Positions 42,020 through 50,617 of a DNA stretch of 64,000 bases are shown here, one piece after another. The notes under the pieces were generated by a model that made no database searches, had not been told where the DNA came from, and worked only from the letters and a program-made list of their open reading frames with translations. The position numbers were made by a program, and so were the translations under genes. Source of the DNA: Achromobacter pestifer (lineage in GTDB: Bacteria > Pseudomonadota > Gammaproteobacteria > Burkholderiales > Burkholderiaceae_B); assembly GCF_902859625.1 (NCBI RefSeq), contig NZ_CADIJX010000010.1, positions 83,344-147,343 of the forward strand. The letters run 5' to 3'. The first letter of the stretch is position 1. Every line of letters starts with the position of its first letter.

Positions 42020-44950
42020 ATGCAGACTACGATCGCCTCTGTGACCCGGCCTTCGGCCGTGCCGCCCTCGCAAACCGATTCCCCTGCCGACGCCAATGGC
42101 GGGCAATGGGCCAGCTACAACATCATTCGCCGCAATGGCTCGGTGGTTGGGTTTGAACCCAGCAAGATCGCCATCGCCATGACCAAGGCATTCCTGGCCG
42201 TGAACGGTGGCCAGGGCGCCGCGTCCGCGCGGGTGCGTGAACTGGTTGAAAACCTGACCGACCAGGCCGTCAACGCGCTGGTGCGTAACCGCCCCAACGG
42301 CGGCACCTTCCATATTGAAGACATCCAGGACCAGGTCGAACTGGCCCTGATGCGCTCGGGCCAGCATGACGTTGCCCGCGCCTACGTGCTGTACCGCGAA
42401 AAGCGCACGCAAGAACGCGCCGCCGCCGCTGCCGCCGAAGGTCAGGACAAGGCCGCCGCCGCCCCTGCGGAACACGTGCTGAACGTGACCGACGCAGGCC
42501 TGCGCCGTCCGCTGGACCTGGCTGAACTGCGTGCGACCATCGTCGCCGCTGGCGAAGGCCTGGCTGAATTCATCGACAGCGAAAGCATCCTGAAGGAAAC
42601 GGTCAAGAACCTGTACGACGGCATCCCCGTCGACGAAGTGTTCAAGTCCGCCATCCTGTCCGCGCGCGCGCTGGTCGAAAAAGACCCGGCCTACAGCCAA
42701 GTCACCGCTCGCCTGCTGCTGCACACGATCCGCAAGGAAGTGCTGGGCGAAGAAGTGTCGCAAGACGGCATGATCGCGCGTTACGCCGAATACTTCCCCA
42801 CCTTCATCGCACGCGGCATCGAAGGCGGCCTGCTGTCGCCCGAACTGGCCAACTATGACCTGACCCGTCTGGGCAAGGCGCTGAACGCCAAACGCGATCT
42901 GCAATTCGGTTACCTGGGCCTGCAAACCCTGTACGACCGCTACTTCCTGCACATCCGCGGCACCCGCATCGAACTGCCGCAGGTCTTCTTCATGCGCGTG
43001 GCCATGGGCCTGGCGCTGCGCGAAACCGACCGCGAAGCGCGCGCCATCGAGTTCTACGAGATCCTGTCCTCGTTCGACTTCATGAGCTCGACGCCGACGC
43101 TGTTCAACTCGGGCACGCTGCACTCGCAACTGTCGTCGTGCTACCTGACCACCGTCTCCGACGATCTGGAAGGCATCTACGACGCCATCAAGGAAAACGC
43201 GCTGCTGGCCAAGTACGCTGGCGGCCTGGGCAACGACTGGACCCCGGTTCGCGCACTGCGCAGCCACATCAAGGGCACCAACGGCGAAAGCCAAGGCGTC
43301 GTGCCGTTCCTGAAGGTCGTCAACGACACCGCCGTGGCGGTGAACCAGGGCGGCAAGCGCAAGGGCGCGGTTTGCACGTACCTGGAATCGTGGCACCTGG
43401 ACATCGAAGAATTCCTGGAACTGCGCAAGAACACCGGTGACGAACGCCGCCGCACGCACGACATGAACACGGCGAACTGGATTCCCGACTTGTTCATGAA
43501 GCGTGTCATGGAAGCCGGCGAGTGGACGCTGTTCTCGCCGTCCGACTGCCCTGACCTGCACGACAAGGTCGGCCGCGCGTTTGAAGAAGCCTATCTGGGC
43601 TACGAACGTCGCGCCGCCAGCGGCGAATTGACGCTCTTCAAGAAGATGCCGGCGCTGACGCTGTGGCGCAAGATGCTGTCGATGCTGTTTGAAACCGGCC
43701 ACCCGTGGATCACCTTCAAGGATCCTTGCAACATCCGTTCGCCGCAGCAACACGTGGGTGTCGTCCACAGCTCGAACCTGTGCACCGAGATCACGCTGAA
43801 CACGAACGAATCCGAAATCGCGGTGTGCAACCTGGGTTCCGTGAACCTGGTCGCGCACATGAAGCCGGCTGCCGGCGGCGGTTTTGAACTGGACCACGAG
43901 AAGATCCAACGCACCGTCAGCATCGCCATGCGCATGCTGGACAACGTCATCGACATCAACTACTACGCCGTCGAGAAGGCCCGCAATTCCAACGCGCGCC
44001 ATCGTCCGGTGGGCATGGGCATCATGGGCTTCCAGGATTGCCTGCAAATGATGCGCGTGCCGTACGCATCGCAAGCTGCGGTTGAATTCGCAGATCGTTC
44101 GATGGAAGCGGTGTGCTATCACGCCTACTTCGCATCGAGCCTGCTTGCTGAAGAACGCGGCCGCTATCAGTCGTATGAAGGTTCGTTGTGGTCGCGTGGC
44201 ATCTTGCCGCAAGACACGTTGAAGATGCTGCGCGATGAGCGTGGTGGCCACGTTGAAGTTGATGAATCGAGCTCGCTCGATTGGGATACGTTGCGCGCGC
44301 GCATCAAACAACACGGCATGCGCAACTCCAATTGCGTTGCAATTGCCCCAACCGCGACTATTTCCAATATCATTGGTGTATCTGCGTGCATCGAACCTAC
44401 TTTCCAGAACTTGTACGTCAAATCGAATCTCTCCGGCGAGTTCACGGTCGTTAACGATTATCTCGTGCGTGACCTGAAGAAACTCGGTCTCTGGGACGAA
44501 GTCATGGTCGCCGACCTCAAGTACTTCGACGGCAGCCTGTCCCGCATCGATCGCGTACCTTCCGAACTCCGCGAACTCTACGCCACCGCGTTCGAAGTCG
44601 AACCGAGCTGGCTGGTGGAATGCGCGTCGCGCCGTCAGAAGTGGATCGATCAGGCCCAGTCGCTGAACATCTACATGTCGGGCGCATCGGGCAAGAAGCT
44701 GGATGACACCTACAAGCTGGCATGGCTGCGTGGTCTGAAGACGACGTACTACCTGCGTACCCTGGGCGCCACCAGCGCCGAGAAATCCACGGGCCGCGGC
44801 GGCGAATTGAATGCCGTCAACGCTAGTGGTCTGTCCACGGCTGCGGCAGTAGGCGCCGCACCTGTTTTGCCGGAACCCGAAGTTCTCGGGGCGGTTTGCA
44901 CGATGAAGCCTGGCGACGCCGGCTTCGAAGAGTGCGAAGCCTGCCAATAA
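42020..44950 (+). CDS. nrdA: Class Ia ribonucleotide reductase large subunit NrdA, with two ATP-cones
   Basis: A 976-residue catalytic subunit that reduces ribonucleoside diphosphates. An ATP-cone lies at about 33-128 (NIIRRNGSVVGFEPSKI), and a second, diverged cone-like segment at about 155-235 (NVTDAGLRRPLDLAELRATIVAAG), as described for Pseudomonas aeruginosa NrdA. The catalytic core has the SSCYLTTV cysteine, NLCTEI and AVCNLGSVNL motifs, and the C-terminal redox pair ECEACQ. ATG at 42020 is used because AGGAG lies 5 bases upstream. nrdB follows after 21 bases. A stretch in the last third has lower GC and different codons. Confidence 0.96.
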   Translation: MQTTIASVTRPSAVPPSQTDSPADANGGQWASYNIIRRNGSVVGFEPSKIAIAMTKAFLAVNGGQGAASARVRELVENLTDQAVNALVRNRPNGGTFHIEDIQDQVELALMRSGQHDVARAYVLYREKRTQERAAAAAAEGQDKAAAAPAEHVLNVTDAGLRRPLDLAELRATIVAAGEGLAEFIDSESILKETVKNLYDGIPVDEVFKSAILSARALVEKDPAYSQVTARLLLHTIRKEVLGEEVSQDGMIARYAEYFPTFIARGIEGGLLSPELANYDLTRLGKALNAKRDLQFGYLGLQTLYDRYFLHIRGTRIELPQVFFMRVAMGLALRETDREARAIEFYEILSSFDFMSSTPTLFNSGTLHSQLSSCYLTTVSDDLEGIYDAIKENALLAKYAGGLGNDWTPVRALRSHIKGTNGESQGVVPFLKVVNDTAVAVNQGGKRKGAVCTYLESWHLDIEEFLELRKNTGDERRRTHDMNTANWIPDLFMKRVMEAGEWTLFSPSDCPDLHDKVGRAFEEAYLGYERRAASGELTLFKKMPALTLWRKMLSMLFETGHPWITFKDPCNIRSPQQHVGVVHSSNLCTEITLNTNESEIAVCNLGSVNLVAHMKPAAGGGFELDHEKIQRTVSIAMRMLDNVIDINYYAVEKARNSNARHRPVGMGIMGFQDCLQMMRVPYASQAAVEFADRSMEAVCYHAYFASSLLAEERGRYQSYEGSLWSRGILPQDTLKMLRDERGGHVEVDESSSLDWDTLRARIKQHGMRNSNCVAIAPTATISNIIGVSACIEPTFQNLYVKSNLSGEFTVVNDYLVRDLKKLGLWDEVMVADLKYFDGSLSRIDRVPSELRELYATAFEVEPSWLVECASRRQKWIDQAQSLNIYMSGASGKKLDDTYKLAWLRGLKTTYYLRTLGATSAEKSTGRGGELNAVNASGLSTAAAVGAAPVLPEPEVLGAVCTMKPGDAGFEECEACQ

Positions 44951-44971
44951 CCGCCTCCGGAGAATTGAATC

Positions 44972-46171
44972 ATGATTAATTGGGAAGACGACACCCTCGC
45001 CACGCAACCTGCACAAACCCCCGCACCCGCGGCGGGTGGGCAGGCTGCGCCCGAAGTCCGGGCGGCGACCGGTGTATTTGGCGACACCGCCATGCCGACG
45101 CCCGCCGCGCCCGAACACGCGGCTGGCCTCGCCACGAGCGGCGCTGCCACCTCGCAACGTGTGAAGGTTGCTGACAAGCGCATCATCAACGGCGAAACCG
45201 ACGTCAATCAACTTGTGCCTTTCAAGTACAAGTGGGCGTGGGAAAAGTATTTGGCCACTTGCGCCAACCACTGGATGCCGCAAGAGATCAACATGTCGCG
45301 CGACATCGCCCTCTGGAAGAACCCCAACGGGCTCACCGAGGACGAACGCCGCATCGTCAAGCGCAACCTGGGTTTCTTCGTCACGGCCGACTCGCTGGCC
45401 GCGAACAACATCGTGCTGGGCACCTACCGCCACATCACGGCTCCCGAGTGCCGCCAGTTCCTGCTGCGCCAGGCATTTGAAGAAGCAATCCATACGCACG
45501 CCTATCAATACATCGTCGAAAGCCTGGACCTGGACGAAGCGGAGATCTTCAACGCTTACAACGAAGTTCCGTCCATCCGCGCCAAGGACGAGTTCCTGAT
45601 CCCGTTCATCGACGCGATCGCGGACCCCCACTTCAAGACGGGCACGCCCGAAGCCGACCAGACACTGTTGAAGTCCCTGATCGTCTTCGCATGCCTGATG
45701 GAAGGCCTGTTCTTCTACGTGGGCTTCACGCAGATCCTGGCGCTTGGCCGTCAGAACAAGATGACCGGCGCCGCCGAGCAGTACATGTACATCCTTCGCG
45801 ATGAATCCATGCACTGCAACTTCGGCATCGACCTGATCAACACCGTCAAACTGGAAAATCCGCATCTGTGGACGCCGGAATTCCGCGAAGAAATTCGAGA
45901 ACTCTTCCGCAAAGCGGTCGAACTCGAATACGCTTACGCCGAAGACACGATGCCGCGCGGCGTGTTGGGCTTGAACGCACCTATGTTCAAATCCTATCTG
46001 CGCTTCATCGCCAACCGTCGTTGCCAGCAAATCGGTATCGAACCGCTGTACCCGCAGGAAGAAAATCCCTTCCCATGGATGGCGGAAATGATCGATCTTA
46101 AAAAGGAACGCAACTTTTTTGAAACTCGCGTGATCGAATACCAAACCGGTGGCACGCTGAGCTGGGAGTAA
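44972..46171 (+). CDS. nrdB: Class Ia ribonucleotide reductase small subunit NrdB
   Basis: A 399-residue diiron-tyrosyl radical subunit, partner of NrdA. Iron ligands E171 and H174 and the radical tyrosine Y178 are in the FEEAIHTHAYQY block; the second ligand set is in RDESMHCNFGIDL near 275-287. Residues 1 to about 65 form a low-complexity Ala/Pro/Thr extension before the conserved DKRIINGETDVNQL start, longer than in E. coli. The C-terminus ends in QTGGTLSWE, the tail that docks to NrdA. Confidence 0.96.
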   Translation: MINWEDDTLATQPAQTPAPAAGGQAAPEVRAATGVFGDTAMPTPAAPEHAAGLATSGAATSQRVKVADKRIINGETDVNQLVPFKYKWAWEKYLATCANHWMPQEINMSRDIALWKNPNGLTEDERRIVKRNLGFFVTADSLAANNIVLGTYRHITAPECRQFLLRQAFEEAIHTHAYQYIVESLDLDEAEIFNAYNEVPSIRAKDEFLIPFIDAIADPHFKTGTPEADQTLLKSLIVFACLMEGLFFYVGFTQILALGRQNKMTGAAEQYMYILRDESMHCNFGIDLINTVKLENPHLWTPEFREEIRELFRKAVELEYAYAEDTMPRGVLGLNAPMFKSYLRFIANRRCQQIGIEPLYPQEENPFPWMAEMIDLKKERNFFETRVIEYQTGGTLSWE

Positions 46172-46529
46172 AAGCAGTTCGTCATCAGGCCCGGCGCGGG
46201 CACGCTCCAGCAACAAGGAGCGTCGCGTTCGCGACAGGCTTGATGACACTCTCCTCGGTCAGGGTGTTTGGCGGCATATCGAACACGTAGAACAAGCGGT
46301 CGGCGGCCTGTGATCAGGCGGCCAACCGGCGCCATTTGAAATGGCTCGCGCCAAAGGAGCGGGGGCCATATCAAATGGCTGTGCCGAATTCATTAGCGCA
46401 AACCGTAGTAGCTGTTGCTCGCACAGAACAGCGGCATGCGCCGATGAATAGCCCGGGCACGGTTCGCCTTGTTGGCGAGTCGGGGCACGGGTTTAAGTTC
46501 TGGGACCCCTGAACCTAAGGAGCATGACC
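46172..46529. promoter_or_regulatory. Spacer between nrdB and histone-like gene with paired 15-bp dyads
   Basis: No gene is seen in these 358 bases. A weak hairpin ACGCTCC-N8-GGAGCGT (46202-46223) follows nrdB. Two similar dyads occur 34 bases apart: GCCATTTGAAATGGC (46331-46345) and GCCATATCAAATGGC (46365-46379). They could be binding sites controlling the histone-like gene. Its promoter must lie here too; AAGGAG at 46517-46522 is the ribosome site. Confidence 0.5.
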
Positions 46530-47267
46530 ATGGCAACAGCCAAGAAAGCCGTAAAGAAAGCAGCGGTGAAGAAGCCCGCCGCCAAGAAGGCAGTCGCTAA
46601 AAAGGCCGCACCGGCCAAGAAAGCCGCTGTCAAGAAGGTAGCCGTCAAGAAAGTCGCCGCCGCCAAGAAGCCGGCAGTGAAGAAGGTTGCTGCCAAGAAG
46701 CCGGCAGCCAAGAAGGTCGTCGCCAAGAAAGCGGTAGCCAAGAAAGCCGTCGCCAAAAAAGCGGTAGCCAAGAAGGTTGTCGCCAAGAAGGCCGTGGCCA
46801 AGAAGGCAGTCGCCAAAAAGGTCGTCGCCAAGAAAGCAGTAGCCAAGAAGGCCGTTGCCAAAAAGGCCGTCGCCAAGAAAGCGGTAGCCAAGAAGGCCGT
46901 TGCCAAGAAGGCAGTCGCCAAAAAGGCCGTCGCCAAGAAGGCAGTTGCCAAGAAAGCGGTAGCCAAGAAGGCCCCCGCCAAAAAGGCCGCTGCCAAGAAA
47001 GCGCCTGCCGCCAAGAAAGCGGTTGCCAAAAAGGCTGTAGCCAAGAAGGCTCCCGCTGCCAAGAAGGCTCCTGCTGCGAAGAAGGCTCCTGCTGCCGCCA
47101 AGCCGGCTGCTGCTGCCAAGCCCGCCGCTGCCAAGAAGCCTGCTGCAAAGAAGGCCGCTCCGAAGAAGCCCGCTACGCCTCCGTCGTCGACGGCTGCTGC
47201 CCCGGGCGCGAAGACCGCGCTGAACCCCGCCGCGTCGTGGCCGTTCCCGACGGGTGGCCGTCCGTAA
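46530..47267 (+). CDS. Histone H1-like DNA-binding protein (Lys/Ala-rich)
   Basis: A 245-residue, extremely basic protein built of KKAVAKK-type repeats, like Bordetella BpH1 and other HctB-like proteins of Burkholderiales that condense DNA non-specifically. The C-terminus turns into a distinct conserved tail (TALNPAASWPFPTGGRP). The second of two close ATGs (46530) is chosen because the AGGAG is 7 bases upstream, while it is only about one base from the first. It is followed by a strong terminator. The repeat tract suggests length varies between strains. Confidence 0.93.
   Translation: MATAKKAVKKAAVKKPAAKKAVAKKAAPAKKAAVKKVAVKKVAAAKKPAVKKVAAKKPAAKKVVAKKAVAKKAVAKKAVAKKVVAKKAVAKKAVAKKVVAKKAVAKKAVAKKAVAKKAVAKKAVAKKAVAKKAVAKKAVAKKAVAKKAPAKKAAAKKAPAAKKAVAKKAVAKKAPAAKKAPAAKKAPAAAKPAAAAKPAAAKKPAAKKAAPKKPATPPSSTAAAPGAKTALNPAASWPFPTGGRP
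46716..46970 (+). repeat. Seventeen tandem 15-bp units coding [A/V]VAKK
   Basis: Inside the histone-like gene, 255 bases encode 17 uninterrupted pentapeptides, AVAKK or VVAKK. Units differ at synonymous positions (GCC/GCG/GCA, GTC/GTT/GTA, AAG/AAA), so the DNA repeat is imperfect although the protein repeat is nearly exact. Loss or gain of units keeps the frame. Confidence 0.93.
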
Positions 47268-47298
47268 TCAGGACGGTTGAAGCCCTGGCTTCACTAGA

Positions 47299-47325
47299 GC
47301 CGCCCGGCATGCCGGGCGGCTTTTT
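47299..47325 (+). terminator. Intrinsic terminator of the histone-like gene
   Basis: GCCGCCCGGC-AT-GCCGGGCGGC is followed by five T on the plus strand. Confidence 0.93.
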
Positions 47326-47417
47326 CGCGACTATCTCTTGGGCAGGCAAATCGTCGTCGCAATATTCACGCGCCAGCGTGCGACAATTAACTCCTTCTTT
47401 TTTCGGTGATCGTGTCC

Positions 47418-47978
47418 ATGCTCGGTGATATCTTCCGCTTTCTTCTCGAAATCGTGTTCACGCTGTTCGGCGCGGCATTGATTGCCCGCGCCTGGATGCA
47501 CGCGATCCGTCTTCACCCCTTCAATCCGCTCTCACGCGCGATCTACCAGGCCACGAATTGGCTGGTGATGCCGCTGCGCAAGATCATCCCCGCGGGCAAC
47601 AAGATCGATTGGACGAGTCTGGTCGCCACGTGGCTGGCCGCGTTGGCCTATATCGTGCTGATCTGGCTGGTGTCCATTGGCGCGCTGATTCCTGCCGCCC
47701 TGCTGCCCGCCGCCATGGGCTCGGCGCTGCTGATGGCGCTGAAGTGGGCGCTGAACCTGGTGGTGTGGCTGACGCTGATCCAGGCGGTGCTGTCGTGGGT
47801 CAACCCGACCGCGCCCATGATGCCGCTGCTGCAATCACTGACCGCACCCATGCTGGATCCTATCCGCCGCTTGCTGCCGCGCACGTCGATCGACTTTTCG
47901 CCGCTGGTGCTGCTGATCGTGGCGCAGGTGCTGCTGATGGTGCTGGCCAATCTCAGCCAGCGCATGATGGGACTGTAA
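47418..47978 (+). CDS. YggT family integral membrane protein
   Basis: A 186-residue inner-membrane protein with two YGGT repeats, each a pair of helices (about 8-30 and 70-130) followed by a short amphipathic PLRK or PIRRLLP motif near 50 and 155. Family members are linked to osmotic stress tolerance and, in some bacteria, cell division; function is not settled. ATG at 47418 is preferred to an in-frame GTG four codons upstream, but neither has a clear ribosome site. Confidence 0.88.
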   Translation: MLGDIFRFLLEIVFTLFGAALIARAWMHAIRLHPFNPLSRAIYQATNWLVMPLRKIIPAGNKIDWTSLVATWLAALAYIVLIWLVSIGALIPAALLPAAMGSALLMALKWALNLVVWLTLIQAVLSWVNPTAPMMPLLQSLTAPMLDPIRRLLPRTSIDFSPLVLLIVAQVLLMVLANLSQRMMGL

Positions 47979-47984
47979 AGCGCC

Positions 47985-48000
47985 GGGGCATCGCTGCCCC
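47985..48000. terminator. Small hairpin between yggT and dltA
   Basis: GGGGCA-TCGC-TGCCCC sits between two convergent genes 36 bases apart. It has no T-tract, so termination is only suggested. Confidence 0.45.
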
Positions 48001-48014
48001 AGCTTGAGGCGATG

Positions 48015-49466
48015 CTACGCCGGAATGCCGGCGTAGATCTCGACCAGCTTCTTGCGGTCGATCTTATGGTTGTTCGACATTGGCAGCGCCGGGCACGCCA
48101 CCAATTCCGAGGGCACCATATAGGGCGGCAGACGCTGGGCCAGCCGCTCTTTCCAGCCAGCCAGCGCATCCGGCGCCAGAAAGCGCGGGTTTTCCTGCGC
48201 CTCTTCGGCCATCCCCGCCACGAATCCAATCAAACGCACCGCCGTGCCATCCGGTCGGCGCAGCACCGCGCACGCGCCGCCCTCCACGCCGGGCAAGCCG
48301 TGCAGCGCCTCGTCGATCTCGGCCAGCTCGATGCGATAGCCGTTCAGCTTGATCTGGTCATCCATGCGGCCACGGCAGAACAGCAGACCGCCCTCTTCCA
48401 TCTGGCCCAGGTCGCCCGTGCGGAATGCGCGGCGTCCGTCGGCGTACGTATAGAGCTTGGCTTCGTTCAGATCCGGACGGTTCAGATAGCCCCGCATCAC
48501 GTGGTCGCCCACGATGCAGATCTCGCCTTCATCCACGATCAGCACGCTATCGGGCTTGGCGTGCCCAACCGGCAGCGGATCGTGCGCGGCCAACACGGCA
48601 TCGGTGACGTCGATCCAGGTGGTCGCCACGGTGGCTTCAGTGGGGCCGTACGTATTCAGGATGACGGCAGCCGGGAAACGCTGGCGCAGTTTCTTGGCCA
48701 GCGCGGAAGGCAGTGGTTCGCCGCAGAACAGGAAGGTGCGCAACGCGGGCAAGGTGGCGGGCGAGAAGTCGCGGTTGGCCAGTTGCTGATGCGCGAACGA
48801 CGGCGTGGATACCCACACCGTCACGCCATGCCCGGCCAGACGCGGCATCCAGCTGCCTGCCGATGCGATCTGCTCGCGTGCGCTCAACACGCAGGCGCCG
48901 CCCGAGGCCAAGGTGGCGAATACCTCGTACATGGACAGGTCGAAACTGAATGGCGCCTGGTTCATGAATACGGGCGCCTCCCCCAATCCGAAGCTGCCCA
49001 ACATCCAGTCGCCCAGCAGGCCGACGCTTTCGCGGCCAATCTGCACGCCCTTCGGATCGCCCGTGCTGCCAGAGGTGAACATGACATAGGCCAAGCCACG
49101 TTCGGCCAGCATCGCGCCGTCGCCCGGCGTGAATGTGCCCGAAGCGGCGTCGTAGACGGCGGCGGCCTGGACGATCTCGACAATGCGGCGCAGGCGTTCA
49201 GCCGGGTAGATGGTATCCACCGGCACGAACGGGGCTCCGATCAGCAAGGCGCCAACCATCGCAACGAAAAATGATGCTTCCTTGTGCCCGTAGATGGTCA
49301 CTGGCACATCCGGCGCCACCCCATGCTTGCGGGCCTCGTCGGCCCAGGCCGTGGCCTCGGCGCGCAATTGCGCCCAGGTCAGGCTGCGGTCGGCGCCGGC
49401 AACGGCCAGCGCATCGGGTGCAAGTCCGGTATCAACGAACTCGAAGGACTTCAGGTCGAAACGCAT
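48015..49466 (-). CDS. dltA: D-alanine:carrier protein ligase DltA-like
   Basis: A 483-residue adenylate-forming enzyme expected to activate D-alanine and load it onto the carrier DltC in the cytoplasm. The phosphate loop TSGSTGDPKG is at 131-140, NTYGPTEATV near 286, and the catalytic lysine K468 in NNHKIDRKK. The start at 49466 is used because GGGAG precedes it and DltA similarity begins there. It is the last gene of dltCDXBA. Bordetella has an equivalent (dra) locus linked to resistance to cationic peptides; the acceptor there is not teichoic acid. Confidence 0.9.
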   Translation of the reverse strand: MRFDLKSFEFVDTGLAPDALAVAGADRSLTWAQLRAEATAWADEARKHGVAPDVPVTIYGHKEASFFVAMVGALLIGAPFVPVDTIYPAERLRRIVEIVQAAAVYDAASGTFTPGDGAMLAERGLAYVMFTSGSTGDPKGVQIGRESVGLLGDWMLGSFGLGEAPVFMNQAPFSFDLSMYEVFATLASGGACVLSAREQIASAGSWMPRLAGHGVTVWVSTPSFAHQQLANRDFSPATLPALRTFLFCGEPLPSALAKKLRQRFPAAVILNTYGPTEATVATTWIDVTDAVLAAHDPLPVGHAKPDSVLIVDEGEICIVGDHVMRGYLNRPDLNEAKLYTYADGRRAFRTGDLGQMEEGGLLFCRGRMDDQIKLNGYRIELAEIDEALHGLPGVEGGACAVLRRPDGTAVRLIGFVAGMAEEAQENPRFLAPDALAGWKERLAQRLPPYMVPSELVACPALPMSNNHKIDRKKLVEIYAGIPA

Positions 49467-49482
49467 GCCGAAACTCCCGGCG

Positions 49483-50610
49483 TCAGATGGGGCTGCGGCC
49501 GCTGAACACATACAGCGCCAGTGCAGCCAGAATCAAGGTAAGCACGCGGCCCAGAAAGCGCATGACAGGCTGCGCCAGGGCAGCTTGCAAGGCCGGGCGG
49601 GTACGCGAGGCATTGATCAGCAGGTTGTGGCCCACGGAGTACGCGCCGAACATCAGGCCGCTGACGATGTAGTGCAGCGACAATCCATTCCAGACCCCCA
49701 TGGCCAGCAACGTCGCGAAGATACCGATGTTCTGCGCCGCCATGCGATGACGCCCAAAGAACTTGGTCTTGCTCAGCGCCTTGTAGATTGGCATGAACAC
49801 GACATCACGCAACCACTCCGACAGACTGATGTGCCAGCGGCGCCAGAAGTCTTGCGGATTCAGCGTGGCCAGCGGATTGCGGAAGTTGATCGGCAAGGTA
49901 AAGCCAAACAGCATGCCAATGCCGATTGCCATCGTCGAATAGCCGGCAAAATCGAAGAACAGGTATGCGCTATACAGCGACGCATTCAGCGCCACGCCCG
50001 AGAACGAATAATCGTGTGCATCCAACGTGGCCAAGCCGTAGCGCCAGATCAGCTCGGCCACGCCGAACTTCTGGATCACGCCCAACATGATCAATTCCAG
50101 GCCGGTCAGCCAGGTGCTCAGGTTCACGCCTTCGTAGCCGCGCTTCAGGTCCGCCTGGAAATTGCGCCAGCGGTACATCGGGCCAGCCAGCAGCGTCAGC
50201 GGGAAGAACAGGTAGATGAAGTAGTCCAGCGGCGACACGCGCTCATTGCGCTGCGCGAACAGCAGCACATCAATCGCGCGGAAGGTCGCGAACGACAAAC
50301 CCAGCATGGCGCCCAGATGCGACACGCCCGTCTTCACCAGCAGCAGTGGCGTCATCGTGATGATCACGGCCAGCCAGGTCGGGATGTAGTTGCGACGCAT
50401 GGCCCAGAGTGCGCCGCCCGAAATGGCCAGCAGCGCAATCGGCTGATAGGGACGCGCCCAGAACACCGCCATCCACACGCCCAGGCAGATCACGCCGATG
50501 ATGTGGCGATAGCCAATGCGCAACGGCATGCCGAAGGAGCGATAGGCCAGCAGGCCCAAGCCGCCGAACAGGGCGCCGCCAAAAAAACTCAAGCTTGCGA
50601 ACAATTCCAT
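49483..50610 (-). CDS. dltB: MBOAT O-acyltransferase DltB-like
   Basis: A 375-residue inner-membrane acyltransferase of the MBOAT family, expected to move D-alanine from the carrier across the membrane. About ten hydrophobic helices are seen. The conserved RRWHISLSEWLRD loop has H260, and the invariant MBOAT histidine is probably H313 in GVWNGLSLHYIVSG. It starts 7 bases after the small dltX-like gene with a weak ribosome site, so translation is probably coupled. dltA follows after 16 bases. Confidence 0.92.
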   Translation of the reverse strand: MELFASLSFFGGALFGGLGLLAYRSFGMPLRIGYRHIIGVICLGVWMAVFWARPYQPIALLAISGGALWAMRRNYIPTWLAVIITMTPLLLVKTGVSHLGAMLGLSFATFRAIDVLLFAQRNERVSPLDYFIYLFFPLTLLAGPMYRWRNFQADLKRGYEGVNLSTWLTGLELIMLGVIQKFGVAELIWRYGLATLDAHDYSFSGVALNASLYSAYLFFDFAGYSTMAIGIGMLFGFTLPINFRNPLATLNPQDFWRRWHISLSEWLRDVVFMPIYKALSKTKFFGRHRMAAQNIGIFATLLAMGVWNGLSLHYIVSGLMFGAYSVGHNLLINASRTRPALQAALAQPVMRFLGRVLTLILAALALYVFSGRSPI

Positions 50611-50617
50611 GGCGCGC

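Noticed and set aside
41990..46249. A 1419-codon open frame antisense to nrdAB
   Set aside because: It mirrors the codon phase of nrdA and nrdB, has no family similarity that I recognise, and spans two clearly real genes and the spacer between them. High GC makes such shadow frames common.
46716..46970. Tandem repeats considered as a CRISPR-like array
   Set aside because: The unit is 15 bases with no spacers and keeps a protein frame, so it is a coding repeat.
46493..47134. A 213-codon Ala/Phe/Leu repeat protein antisense to the histone-like gene
   Set aside because: The FLATA repeat is simply the complement of the AVAKK-coding repeat. There is no ribosome site, and the sense frame has a good one plus a terminator.
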